DNA of 64,000 nucleotides from Thioalkalivibrio sp. XN8 (GTDB taxonomy: Bacteria > Pseudomonadota > Gammaproteobacteria > Steroidobacterales > XN24), in NCBI RefSeq assembly GCF_011058255.1, contig NZ_JAALFH010000008.1:1-64000 (forward strand), written 5' to 3'. A program made the position numbers and the translations under genes. This document shows positions 41,361-49,483 of the stretch, piece by piece (positions within the stretch are counted from its first letter, which is position 1; every line of letters begins with the position of its first letter). Below the pieces are notes generated by a model. The model saw only the letters and a program-made list of their open reading frames with translations, searched no databases and was not told the DNA's origin.

Positions 41361-43217
41361 ATGCACGACCACGATAACGAAGTTTCCAATCCCTCGAAGA
41401 ACCGCCCGTTCCGGGACGTCCTCGAGGTCAGCTTGTCGCGCCGCAAAATGCTCATGGGCAGCCTGGCCACGGCCGCCACCGCCTACGTCGCCACGTCGTC
41501 CGTGGCGTTGGCCGGCAACAAGGGCTGGAAGTACGGCAAGGGCGGCAAGAGCAAGGAGCTGATCGGCTTCAAGCCGGTCACCATCGCCGAAGCCAACGAC
41601 GTCGGCGGCAAGGTGCCCCTGATCTCGCCCGACTACCAGTACCAGACCCTGATTTCCTGGGGCGAGAAGGTCAACCCCCGCTCGCCGGTGCAGCCGTACA
41701 ACGGCGAGCCGGAGCGGCGCCCGAAGGCCGACGAGCAGGCCGAGCTGATCGGCATCGGCCATGACGGCATGACGCTGTTCCCCGTCGGCAAGCGCAACAG
41801 GGCCGGCATGCTCTGCATCAACCACGAGTTCGGCAGGAACTCTCACGTCCTCGGCAAGCCGTTCCCCGAGAGCCTCGAGGACGTCCGCGTGTCGCAGCAC
41901 GCCCACGGCGTCTCCGTGGTGGCCCTGGCCAAGATCCGCGGCAGGTGGCGCCAGGTCTGGAGCCGCAACGCGCGCCGCATCCACGTCAACACGCCGGTCG
42001 AATTCAGCGGCCCGGCGGCGGGCCACCCGCTGCTGCAGACGCCGGCGGGCAACCCGACCCTCGGCACGGTCAACAATTGTTCCAATGGCGAGACGCCCTG
42101 GGGCACCTACCTGACCTGCGAAGAGAACTTCAACGGCTACTTCGGCGCGAGTGATCCCAACTGGGCCCCGACTGACGAGCAAGCCCGCTACGGCTTCACC
42201 AACGTCGGGTTCGGTTACGGCTGGCACGTGTACGACGAGCGCTTCGACCTCTCCGATCCCAACTACAAGAACGAAGACAATCGCTTCGGCTGGGTGGTCG
42301 AGATCGATCCGCGCAACGGTCGCAGGATCCCGGTGAAGCGCACCGCGCTGGGCCGCTTCAAGCACGAGGGCGCCGAGGTCGTGGTCGGCAAGGGCGGCCG
42401 CCTGGTGGTCTACATGGGCGACGACCAGAGCTTCGACTACATCTACAAGTTCGTCTCCGACGGCAACTGGAAGTCCATGCGCGCCCGCGGCATGAATCCG
42501 CTGGACCACGGCAAGCTCTACGTGGCGAAGTTCAAGGATGACGGCACCGGCGACTGGCTGGAGCTGACCATCGACAACCCGGTGCTGGCGGCCCGGTTCA
42601 AGGACCAGGCCGAAGTCCTGGTCTATACGCGACTCGCCGCCGACCTGCTCGGCGCGACGCCGATGGACCGGCCGGAGTGGGCCAGCGTGGCGCCGAACGG
42701 CGATGTCTACTGCACGCTGACCAACAACCGCGACCGCACCGAGGCCGATGCCGCCAACCCGCTGGCGCCGAACCCCGATGGCCACATCATCCGCTGGCGC
42801 GACGACCATCGCCATGTCGGCACCCGGTTCGTCTGGGACATCTACCTCATCGCCCAGGACACCCATGGCGAAGGCGACGAGCGCAACTTCTCGGATCCGG
42901 ACGGCATCTGGGTCGATCCGGACGGCCGTGTGTTCATCCAGACCGACGGCGGCCAGAAGGCCGGGCTGCAAAACCAGATGGTGGTGGCCGATCCCGACGG
43001 CATTGACATCCGCCGCCTGTTTGTCGGCGTGAGCGGTGATGAGATCACTGGTATCGCCTATACGCCAGACCGGCGCACGATGTTCATCAACACCCAGCAT
43101 CCCGGCAACGGTGATCCCACGCGGACCAATTTCCCGGCCGCGCCGGACGGCGTGACGATCCCGCGGGACACCACTTTCGTGATCACAAGGAAGGACGGCG
43201 GCATGATCGGCTCGTAG
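41361..43217 (+). CDS. phoX: PhoX-family phosphatase, Tat-exported
   Basis: This 618-residue calcium/iron-dependent alkaline phosphatase-like protein (PhoX/DUF839) has a Tat signal (SLSRRKMLMGSLATAATAYV). Conserved regions include LCINHEFGRNSHVLGKPFPE, VNNCSNGETPWGTYLTCEEN, EIDPRNGRRIPVKRTALGRF, YMGDDQSFDYIYKFVSD, DGIWVDPDGRVFIQTDGGQK and MFINTQHPG. It is predicted to release phosphate from esters in the periplasm. It is monocistronic, with a strong terminator just downstream. Confidence 0.92.
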   Translation: MHDHDNEVSNPSKNRPFRDVLEVSLSRRKMLMGSLATAATAYVATSSVALAGNKGWKYGKGGKSKELIGFKPVTIAEANDVGGKVPLISPDYQYQTLISWGEKVNPRSPVQPYNGEPERRPKADEQAELIGIGHDGMTLFPVGKRNRAGMLCINHEFGRNSHVLGKPFPESLEDVRVSQHAHGVSVVALAKIRGRWRQVWSRNARRIHVNTPVEFSGPAAGHPLLQTPAGNPTLGTVNNCSNGETPWGTYLTCEENFNGYFGASDPNWAPTDEQARYGFTNVGFGYGWHVYDERFDLSDPNYKNEDNRFGWVVEIDPRNGRRIPVKRTALGRFKHEGAEVVVGKGGRLVVYMGDDQSFDYIYKFVSDGNWKSMRARGMNPLDHGKLYVAKFKDDGTGDWLELTIDNPVLAARFKDQAEVLVYTRLAADLLGATPMDRPEWASVAPNGDVYCTLTNNRDRTEADAANPLAPNPDGHIIRWRDDHRHVGTRFVWDIYLIAQDTHGEGDERNFSDPDGIWVDPDGRVFIQTDGGQKAGLQNQMVVADPDGIDIRRLFVGVSGDEITGIAYTPDRRTMFINTQHPGNGDPTRTNFPAAPDGVTIPRDTTFVITRKDGGMIGS

Positions 43218-43243
43218 CCGCCAATCGCAGGACGCGTCCCCCC

Positions 43244-43276
43244 GAGGCCCCGGCACCCGCCGGGGCCTCACTTTTT
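43244..43276 (+). terminator. Rho-independent terminator after phoX
   Basis: An 11-bp perfect stem (GAGGCCCCGGC / GCCGGGGCCTC) with an ACCC loop is followed by AC and five T residues, starting 27 bases after the stop codon. Confidence 0.92.
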
Positions 43277-43306
43277 CGCGGCCCCGGCAGGGTGTAGGCT
43301 GCGGCG

Positions 43307-43900
43307 ATGCTGCTGTTCTTCGACGTCGAGACCACCGGCCTCCCCAGCCGGCGCAACGCCACCTACCGCGAGGTGGACGCCTGGCCGCGCATCGTCTCGA
43401 TCAGCTGGGCCGTGGCCGCCGGCCCGGGCGAGGTCGCGGCCCACCGCAGCGCCGTCATCCAGCCCGACGGCTTCACCATCCCCTGGGGCGCCGAGCAGGT
43501 GCACGGCATCAGCACCGCCCACGCGCTGCAGTTCGGCCGGCCGCTCAACGACGTGCTGCGCGAACTCGCCGAGGATCTGGAGACGCACGTGCCGTTCCGG
43601 CTGGTGGCGCACAACATGGACTTCGACCGCAACGTGCTGTTCTCGGAGCTGGTGCGTGCGGGCCGCATGCCGCCGGCGCCGGAGCTGCTGCGTTCGCTGG
43701 GCGCGCTGCCGACCGTCTGCACCATGCTGTCCTCGGTCGAGGTCTGCCGCCTGCCCGGCCGCTACGGCGACTACAAGTGGCCGCGACTGGCGGAACTCCA
43801 CGAGCATCTCTTCGGCGAGGGTTTCGCCGGCGCGCATGACGCGGCCGCCGACGTGCTGGCCTGTGTGCGCTGTTACTTCGCGCTGCGCGGGGAAGGCTGA
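43307..43900 (+). CDS. DnaQ-like 3'-5' exonuclease
   Basis: This 197-residue DEDDh exonuclease has motif I FFDVETTGLP, motif II VAHNMDFDRNVLFSEL, and motif III with HDAAADVLACVR near the C-terminus. It resembles the epsilon-like proofreading or RNase T group without other domains. It starts 30 bases after the terminator. Confidence 0.9.
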   Translation: MLLFFDVETTGLPSRRNATYREVDAWPRIVSISWAVAAGPGEVAAHRSAVIQPDGFTIPWGAEQVHGISTAHALQFGRPLNDVLRELAEDLETHVPFRLVAHNMDFDRNVLFSELVRAGRMPPAPELLRSLGALPTVCTMLSSVEVCRLPGRYGDYKWPRLAELHEHLFGEGFAGAHDAAADVLACVRCYFALRGEG

Positions 43901-43934
43901 GTTTCTTTACTTGCCCGCGACAAATGCTACCTTG

Positions 43935-43962
43935 TGTGTATCACCCAGGCGATCTATACACA
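43935..43962 (+). promoter_or_regulatory. putative VapB operator
   Basis: TGTGTAT and ATACACA form an inverted repeat 14 bases apart. The site lies 15-42 bases before the vapB ATG in a short AT-rich stretch, consistent with an autoregulatory site. Confidence 0.5.
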
Positions 43963-43976
43963 TTAAAGGCCCGCGC

Positions 43977-44168
43977 ATGAGAACCAATATCGTGATCGAC
44001 GACAAGCTGATGGCCGAAGCACTGCGGGTGTCGGGCGCGCGCAGCAAGCGGGAGGTGGTAGAGCTGGGGTTGAAGACCCTGGTCCAGCTCAAGCGCCAGG
44101 AGCGCATTCGCGGCCTCCGCGGCAAGCTGCGCTGGACGGGTGACCTCGAGGCCATGAGAACGGACTGA
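43977..44168 (+). CDS. vapB: VapB-type antitoxin
   Basis: This 63-residue ribbon-helix-helix antitoxin of the VapB (type II) group has RTNIVIDDKLMAEALRVSGA at the N-terminus, SKREVVELGLKTLVQLKRQ, and LRGKLRWTGDLEAMR as the toxin-binding tail. Its stop overlaps the vapC ATG by one base. Confidence 0.93.
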   Translation: MRTNIVIDDKLMAEALRVSGARSKREVVELGLKTLVQLKRQERIRGLRGKLRWTGDLEAMRTD

Positions 44169-44557
44169 TGGTGCTGGTCGATACCAGCGTCTGGATCGAT
44201 TACTTCAACGGCGCGCCGACGCGGGCAGCTGACGTGCTGGATGGCCTGCTGGGGACGGAGCCCGTCGCCGTCGGTGACCTGATCCTGGTCGAGGTCCTGC
44301 AGGGCTTCCGGCGCGATCGCGACTACCGTGTTGCGCGTGAGCTCCTCGAAGGGTTGCCGGTGTTTGAGCTGCTGGATCGCAATCGCGCGCCGAGGGTGGC
44401 CGACAACTACCGGGCGCTGCGCAAGCGGGGCGTCACCGTCCGCAAGACGACCGACGCGGTGATCGCGAGCTTCTGTATTGCCGAGGCCCTGCCGCTGCTG
44501 TACGCGGACCGGGATTTCGACCCCTTCGTCGAGTTCCTCGGGCTGAAGCGCGCCTGA
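44168..44557 (+). CDS. vapC: VapC-type PIN toxin
   Basis: This 129-residue PIN ribonuclease has MVLVDTSVWIDYFNG (first Asp), a Glu in LILVEVLQGFR, RKTTDAVIASFCI and ADRDFDPFVEFLG supplying the remaining acids. It has full family length and all active-site positions. It forms an intact VapBC module. Confidence 0.93.
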   Translation: MVLVDTSVWIDYFNGAPTRAADVLDGLLGTEPVAVGDLILVEVLQGFRRDRDYRVARELLEGLPVFELLDRNRAPRVADNYRALRKRGVTVRKTTDAVIASFCIAEALPLLYADRDFDPFVEFLGLKRA

Positions 44558-44564
44558 ACCTGTT

Positions 44565-45080
44565 TCAGCCGCCGAACCTCCAGCTCGCCCGCAGCGCCAC
44601 CGCGCTGCCGCTCAGGCTCACCGCAAAGCCGAGACGCCGCCGCTCCCAGCCCAGCGCAGGGACGACGGTGACGCCGACACCCAGCGCGTTGTTCAGGGGC
44701 AGCTGGTCCTCGTGCGGTTCCTTGTAGCCGTGCACCAGGCCGAGGCTCACGGCCCAGAACAACTCCCCGCCCCAGGCCGGCTTCCAGTCCCACTCCAGGC
44801 CGTAATAGATGGTCTGCGAGAACTGGCCGTAGGAGTTGTCGAACACCGCCGCGCCGAAGTGGCTGCGGTCGGCGTTCCAGAACACGTGGCGCGGGGTAAT
44901 GAACTCGGCGGCGACGACGTGGTTCCAGTCGACGAAGTCATCGTCGTTGGTGACATGGAACACGCGCGGCGTGTAGGCGACCCGGAAGCGGTCCTCCTCG
45001 CCGAACCACGCGGGCCGCGCCCCGGCTGCCGGTGCGGCGAGGAGCAGGACGAGGGCGAGGCAGGCGAGGCGGTGCGACAT
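44565..45080 (-). CDS. exported beta-barrel-like protein, unknown
   Basis: This 171-residue protein has a signal peptide (LACLALVLLLAAPAAGARPA) and alternating aromatic strands (FNADRS-like turns, FSQTIYYGLEWDWKPAW, GELFWAVSLGLVHGY), ending ALRASWRFGG. The final aromatic strand is typical of small outer-membrane barrels. The family is not recognised. It is convergent with vapC. Confidence 0.65.
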   Translation of the reverse strand: MSHRLACLALVLLLAAPAAGARPAWFGEEDRFRVAYTPRVFHVTNDDDFVDWNHVVAAEFITPRHVFWNADRSHFGAAVFDNSYGQFSQTIYYGLEWDWKPAWGGELFWAVSLGLVHGYKEPHEDQLPLNNALGVGVTVVPALGWERRRLGFAVSLSGSAVALRASWRFGG

Positions 45081-45264
45081 GTGGGATTCCCCGGGGACCT
45101 GTCGGCGCTTTCGTCGGGCCGGGCCGCGTGGATTTCGTCCGCTTGGGGGGCATCCCCGGCGGCGGGCCGTGCATTTGCGCCCGACCGGCATGGATAACCG
45201 CTCTTCCCCGCGGCGGTTCGCGCCGCAACTATGGGATCCGGTACTGGAGCTGCCGGTGGACGAT

Positions 45265-45286
45265 GTGTACACTTAAACGTGTACAC
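45265..45286 (+). promoter_or_regulatory. operator of Phd/PIN module
   Basis: Two copies of the 8-base palindrome GTGTACAC (45265-45272 and 45279-45286) are separated by TTAAAC, which together form a larger inverted repeat. It lies 16-37 bases before the antitoxin start and is a likely autoregulatory operator. Confidence 0.68.
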
Positions 45287-45301
45287 CTTTGGGGATCGGC
45301 G

Positions 45302-45538
45302 ATGACCATGGTGAATGTGCGCGAAACTCGCGAGCGGTTGTCCCGCCTCCTCGACGCCGTGGCGGCGGGTGAGGAAGTGGTGATCATGCGCCACGGGCGG
45401 CCGGTGGCGCGGCTGGTGCCGGCCGGGCGGGGGGAGATCGCCTTCCAGTCGCGCGAGGCATTGCGCGCCGCTCTCCCGCCGATGCAAAGACCGGCTGCCG
45501 CGGAGGCCCGGGCCGGCCGCGACGAGGAGCGCTACTGA
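45302..45538 (+). CDS. Phd/YefM-type antitoxin
   Basis: This 78-residue antitoxin has the Phd/YefM N-terminal fold (VNVRETRERLSRLLDAVAAG, EEVVIMRHGRPVARLVPAG) and a disordered toxin-binding tail. The start at 45302 (or ATG 45308) gives the family length. The PIN toxin starts immediately after its stop. Confidence 0.9.
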   Translation: MTMVNVRETRERLSRLLDAVAAGEEVVIMRHGRPVARLVPAGRGEIAFQSREALRAALPPMQRPAAAEARAGRDEERY

Positions 45539-45994
45539 GTGCTTTACCTCGATACGAGCGCGCTGTTGCCGTTCTACCGCGAGGAGGCGACCAGCGCGGT
45601 GGTGGAGAGGTTGTTGCTGGCGCAACGGGAGCCCGTGCTGCTCAGCCGGTTGAGCGAGCTCGAGGTGGCCTCGGCACTGGCTCGCTGGATGCGCCTGAGA
45701 GAACTCGACGAGGGGCAGGCCGGGCAGATCGAGAACGCGTTTCGCGAAGATGTTCGCGCGGGTCGTTTCCAGGTGGTGGAGCCTGGCCCGGGCGACTACT
45801 CGCGCGCCCGCGAGTGGCTGCTGGCGAGGAAGACGGCCCTGCGAGTGCTGGATGCGCTGCACCTGGCTTGCGCGGTCCGGCACGAGGCGCGCCTGGTGAC
45901 GGCCGATGCGGTCATGACCGGGGCCGCCGTGTCTTTCGGCCTGCAGGTGGAGCGAATCGGGCCCGGCCGCGCCCGCAAGCCGCGCCGCCGCTAG
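45539..45994 (+). CDS. PIN-domain toxin
   Basis: This 151-residue VapC-like PIN toxin paired with a Phd antitoxin has LYLDTSALLPFYREE at the N-terminus, a Glu in LSELEVASALARW, LRVLDALHLACAVRHEARLV and TADAVM. The active-site acids are present. The start is GTG directly after the antitoxin stop. Confidence 0.9.
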   Translation: MLYLDTSALLPFYREEATSAVVERLLLAQREPVLLSRLSELEVASALARWMRLRELDEGQAGQIENAFREDVRAGRFQVVEPGPGDYSRAREWLLARKTALRVLDALHLACAVRHEARLVTADAVMTGAAVSFGLQVERIGPGRARKPRRR

Positions 45995-46305
45995 CTGAAC
46001 TGCACCCGGTCCTTGAGTTCGTCCAGGGTGAGGCCCGGCGAGGCCAGGGTGCCTTCGTCCGGCCCGCCGCCGACCACCATGCCGATGCCGGCCACCGGCG
46101 GCAGGGTGTCGAGGCGGAAGCGCCCGGGCTGGGGCTGGGAGCGGATGAAGCACTCCTCGTCGAAGAACAGCCGGTCGTCGCTGCGGGCGATTTCGTCGGA
46201 GTCGATCGTCTGGTAGCCGACCAGCTCGCGGATGGCGTCGAGCGAGGGTTCGATCTCGACCTGCTCGATGGTCTGCTGGAAGGGATTGATGAGATAGGCG
46301 TGCAT
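45991..46305 (-). CDS. DUF3846-like protein
   Basis: This 104-residue protein reads AYLINPFQQTIEQVEIEPSL, IRELVGYQTIDSDEIA, LFFDEECFIRS and a glycine-rich GIGMVVGGGPDEG. It resembles DUF3846, a small family of unknown role common in phages and mobile regions. It is convergent with the PIN toxin, with a 4-base overlap. Confidence 0.6.
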   Translation of the reverse strand: MHAYLINPFQQTIEQVEIEPSLDAIRELVGYQTIDSDEIARSDDRLFFDEECFIRSQPQPGRFRLDTLPPVAGIGMVVGGGPDEGTLASPGLTLDELKDRVQFS

Positions 46306-46350
46306 GGCTCCGTCCGGGTTGATGTTGCGCTGCACAGGATACTACGACGC

Positions 46351-46377
46351 TGGGGACTGTCCCGGGGACAGTCCCCA
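46351..46377. repeat. palindromic repeat
   Basis: TGGGGACTGTCCC-G-GGGACAGTCCCCA is a perfect 27-base palindrome in the gap between the DUF3846-like gene and ccdAB. It is made of two abutting copies of the GGGGACTGTCCC module. Confidence 0.85.
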
Positions 46378-46439
46378 AAATGCGCATGGACGATGCGGGT
46401 AGGGATGCGTATGCTGTGATGGTCTATCGCGACAAGGTG

Positions 46440-46691
46440 ATGCCGATGGCCACGGTATTCGATGCCGACGCACCGAGGAAAGCCGTCAACCTGACCGTTA
46501 ATTCGGACTTGTTGCACCGGGCCCGGGCGCTGAAGATCAACCTCTCCAGGACGCTGGAGGTGGCGCTGGTGAGCGAGATGAAAAAGCGCGAGCAGGCGGA
46601 GTGGCTGGCCGCGAACCGGGCGGCGATCGAGGGCTACAACGAGCTCGTCGAAGGCGAGGGCGTATTCAGCGACGGTCTGCGTTCTTTCTGA
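46440..46691 (+). CDS. ccdA: CcdA-type antitoxin
   Basis: This 83-residue antitoxin has APRKAVNLTVNSDLLHRARA, LKINLSRTLEVALVSE and the gyrase-poison-binding tail ANRAAIEGYNELVEGEGVFS. All are hallmarks of CcdA. The stop overlaps the ccdB ATG by one base. Confidence 0.95.
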   Translation: MPMATVFDADAPRKAVNLTVNSDLLHRARALKINLSRTLEVALVSEMKKREQAEWLAANRAAIEGYNELVEGEGVFSDGLRSF

Positions 46692-47008
46692 TGCCGCAGT
46701 TCGTGGTCTACCGCAACCCGAATCCTGCCACGCGCGACCGTTTCCCCCTTTTGCTGGACGTGCAGAACGACCTGCTGGCGGAGCTCGGGACTCGCGTGGT
46801 GGTTCCCCTGGCCCCGGCGACCCGGTTGCCGGCCCCCCCGATGACGCAGCTGACGCCGGTGCTCCGGCTCGAGGGCACGGACTACGTGATGCTCGCGCCG
46901 CAACTGGCCGGAATCCCCCGGCGCCTCCTCGGCGAAAGCGTCGCGGACCTGTCCAGCCGGCGCGATGATATTCTCGCCGCGCTCGACTTCCTCGTCACCG
47001 GCTACTGA
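46691..47008 (+). CDS. ccdB: CcdB-type toxin
   Basis: This 105-residue DNA-gyrase poison of the CcdB family has PQFVVYRNPNPATRDRFPLL, LLDVQNDLLAELGTRVVVPL, MTQLTPVLRLEGTDYVMLAP, and the C-terminal helix SSRRDDILAALDFLVTGY. It has full length, intact. Confidence 0.95.
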   Translation: MPQFVVYRNPNPATRDRFPLLLDVQNDLLAELGTRVVVPLAPATRLPAPPMTQLTPVLRLEGTDYVMLAPQLAGIPRRLLGESVADLSSRRDDILAALDFLVTGY

Positions 47009-47027
47009 CCGCTAGACTAGAGACGCC

Positions 47028-48116
47028 ATGAACCGCAGCGACCATCCCCTGTTCCAGCCTTGCCGCCTCGGCCCGCTGGAACTCCAGAACCGCATCGTGC
47101 TGGCCCCGCTGACCCGCAGCCGGGCCGAAAGCAACGTGCCCAACGCCCTGATGGCCGAGTACTACGGCCAGCGCAGCTCGGCCGGCCTGATCATCACCGA
47201 GGGCACCTCGCCGTCGCCGAACGGGCTGGGCTACCCGCGCATCCCCGGCATCTTCTCGCCGGCCCAGGTCGAGGGCTGGCGCGCCGTCACCGCGGCCGCC
47301 CATGCCGGCGGGGCGAAGATCTTCATGCAGCTGATGCACACCGGCCGCATCGGCCATCCCCGCAACCTGCCCGCCGACGCCCAGGTCCTCGCGCCCTCGG
47401 CCGTGGCGGCCCGGGGCCAGATGTATACCGACGCGGCCGGCCTGCAGCCCTTGCCGCAGCCCGAGGCCATGACCGCCGAGGACATCGCGCACGCCCAGGC
47501 CGAGTTCGTGCAGGGCGCCAGGAACGCGGTCGCGGCCGGCTGCGACGGCATCGAGCTCCACGGCGCGAACGGGTATCTCATCGAGCAGTTCTTCCGCCCG
47601 ACCTCCAACCGGCGCGAGGACGAGTACGGCGGGTCGTTCGCCAACCGCGCCCGCTTCGCACTGGAGGTTGCCGAGCGGACGGCCGCGGCCATCGGCCGCG
47701 AGCGCGTCGGCATCCGCCTGTCGCCCTTCGGCGTGTTCAACGACATGCCGCATTACGAGGCCATGGCCGCGGACTACACCGCGCTGGCCGGCGAGCTCGG
47801 CCGCCTGGGGCTGGCCTATGTCCATCTCGTCGACCACTCCGCGAGCGGCGCGCCGGAGGTGCCGGAGGCCCTGAAGCTGGCCATGGCGGAGCAGTTCGGC
47901 GGGCCGGTCATCCGCTGCGGCGGCTACACCGCGGAGCGGGCGCTGGCCGATATCGACGCCGGCAAAGCCGACCTCATCGCCGTCGGCCGCGATTTCCTCG
48001 CCAACCCCGACCTGCCGCGGCGCTGGCGCGAGGGCCTGGAGCTGAACACGCCGAATCCCGACACCTTCTACACGCCGGGGCCGCAGGGCTACACGGACTA
48101 CCCGTTCGCCGGCTGA
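47028..48116 (+). CDS. old yellow enzyme-family alkene reductase
   Basis: This 362-residue FMN-dependent NADPH:flavin oxidoreductase of the NemA/OYE type reduces activated C=C bonds. Motifs seen are IVLAPLTRSRAESNVP, IFMQLMHTGRIGHPRNLP, and the substrate-binding HGANGYLIEQFFRPTSNRR (His/Asn pair). RIRLSPFGVFN-like, GGY-TAERA and LIAVGRDFLANPDL are also present. It begins 19 bases after ccdB but is likely separate in function. Confidence 0.93.
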   Translation: MNRSDHPLFQPCRLGPLELQNRIVLAPLTRSRAESNVPNALMAEYYGQRSSAGLIITEGTSPSPNGLGYPRIPGIFSPAQVEGWRAVTAAAHAGGAKIFMQLMHTGRIGHPRNLPADAQVLAPSAVAARGQMYTDAAGLQPLPQPEAMTAEDIAHAQAEFVQGARNAVAAGCDGIELHGANGYLIEQFFRPTSNRREDEYGGSFANRARFALEVAERTAAAIGRERVGIRLSPFGVFNDMPHYEAMAADYTALAGELGRLGLAYVHLVDHSASGAPEVPEALKLAMAEQFGGPVIRCGGYTAERALADIDAGKADLIAVGRDFLANPDLPRRWREGLELNTPNPDTFYTPGPQGYTDYPFAG

Positions 48117-48129
48117 GGCCGGCGCGCGC

Positions 48130-48609
48130 TCAGAGGAAGCGCACCAGCAGGAACAGCCCGATCATGGTGAAGCCGAGCGCGATCTTCGCGGCGGTGCCGA
48201 TGACCAGCCCGAGGGTGGCGCCCCAGCCGGCGCGGCCTGCCGCCACCAGGTCGCGCCGGTCGGCGAGCTCGCCGATGAGCGCGCCGACAAACGGGCCGAG
48301 CAGCAGGCCGGCGAAGCCGAAAAAGATCCCGATCACGGCGCCGATGGCGGCGCCCGCGACGGAGCGGGGCGAGGCGCCGTAGCGTTTCGCTCCCAGCGCG
48401 CCGGCGACGAAGTCGGCCACCAGCGCCAGCACCGCCATCAGGGCCAGCGTGACGAGGGTCTTGGTCCCGACGAAGGCGAAGCCCTCCGCCGCGGCGGCAG
48501 CCAGCAGCCCGGCGAACAGCAGCACCGGGCCCGGCAGCGCCGGCAGCACCAGCCCGGCCAGCCCGACCAGGACCAGGACGACGGCCAGAATCCACAGCAG
48601 GACGGTCAT
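48130..48609 (-). CDS. DUF456 membrane protein
   Basis: This 159-residue glycine/alanine-rich inner-membrane protein of the DUF456 family has PALPGPVLLFAGLLAAAAAE, KRYGASPRSVAGAAIGAVIG, FGFAGLLLGPFVGALIGEL and ATLGLVIGTAAKIALGF. The family function is unknown. It is convergent with the OYE gene. Confidence 0.9.
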   Translation of the reverse strand: MTVLLWILAVVLVLVGLAGLVLPALPGPVLLFAGLLAAAAAEGFAFVGTKTLVTLALMAVLALVADFVAGALGAKRYGASPRSVAGAAIGAVIGIFFGFAGLLLGPFVGALIGELADRRDLVAAGRAGWGATLGLVIGTAAKIALGFTMIGLFLLVRFL

Positions 48610-48634
48610 GCCGTCATGATACCCAGCGCCGGCT

Positions 48635-49381
48635 TCAACGGTAATCGGGGTTGGGATGGTCGAAGCGGCAGCCGGCCTCCCATGCGCTGCGCTGGTTGCC
48701 GTGGGCCGGGATGCCGCCGGCCTGCCGCAGCAGGCGCGCCAGGTGCATCAGGTTCCAGGCCATGAAGGTCGTGTTGCGCTGGGTGAAATCGTTCTCCGGG
48801 CCGCCGGAGCCCTCGTCGGCGTAGGAGGCGCCGGGCCCCGCCTCGCCGATCCAGCCGCAGTCGGCCTGCGGCGGGATGGTGTAGCCGAGGTGCTGGAGCG
48901 CGTAGAGCACGGTCATGCCGCAGTGCTTGACGCCGTCCTCGTTGCCCGTGACGACACAGCCGCCGACGCGCCCGTAGAAGGCGTACTGGCCCTGGTCGTT
49001 GAGCTTGCCGGACTCGCTGTAGAGCCGCTCGATCAGCCGCCGGCACACGGAGCTCTCCTCGCCGAGCCAGATCGGCGTGCCCACCACCAGGATGTCGGCC
49101 GCCATCACTTTCGCGCTCAGCTGCGGCCAGTCGTCGCGCTCGAAACCGTGCTCCGTCATGTCGGGGTACACCCCCGGCGCCAGCTCGTAGTCGACCGGGC
49201 GCAGCACCTCGGTGGCGATGTCGTTGGCGGCCATGATCTCGCGCGCGACCCCGATCAGGGCCTCGGTGTGCGACAGGGTGCCGCTGGGCTTCAGGGTGCA
49301 GTTCAAAAAGAGCGCGGACAGGCCGGCGAAATCGTAGTCGTGCTCCGCGCACAGCGCGCGCTGGCGGTCGTTCAGGCTCAT
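48635..49381 (-). CDS. flavodoxin-family NAD(P)H-dependent oxidoreductase-like protein
   Basis: This 248-residue flavodoxin-fold protein has SALFLNCTLKPSG at the first strand, an FMN-loop region ILVVGTPIWLGEESSVCRRL, and GGCVVTGNEDGVKHCGMTVL. It resembles iron-sulfur flavoprotein-like or NADPH-dependent FMN reductases. The partner is unknown. It is divergent from the hydrolase-OsmC gene and 25 bases upstream of DUF456. Confidence 0.85.
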   Translation of the reverse strand: MSLNDRQRALCAEHDYDFAGLSALFLNCTLKPSGTLSHTEALIGVAREIMAANDIATEVLRPVDYELAPGVYPDMTEHGFERDDWPQLSAKVMAADILVVGTPIWLGEESSVCRRLIERLYSESGKLNDQGQYAFYGRVGGCVVTGNEDGVKHCGMTVLYALQHLGYTIPPQADCGWIGEAGPGASYADEGSGGPENDFTQRNTTFMAWNLMHLARLLRQAGGIPAHGNQRSAWEAGCRFDHPNPDYR

Positions 49382-49483
49382 GTCGTGCCTCCCTGTCAGT
49401 CTTGTCGCAAACGGTTCCAGCCTTCACCCTAGTCCCCGGGCCGGCAGATTGCACACCGGCGAACGCGCGACAGGAGAGACCGG

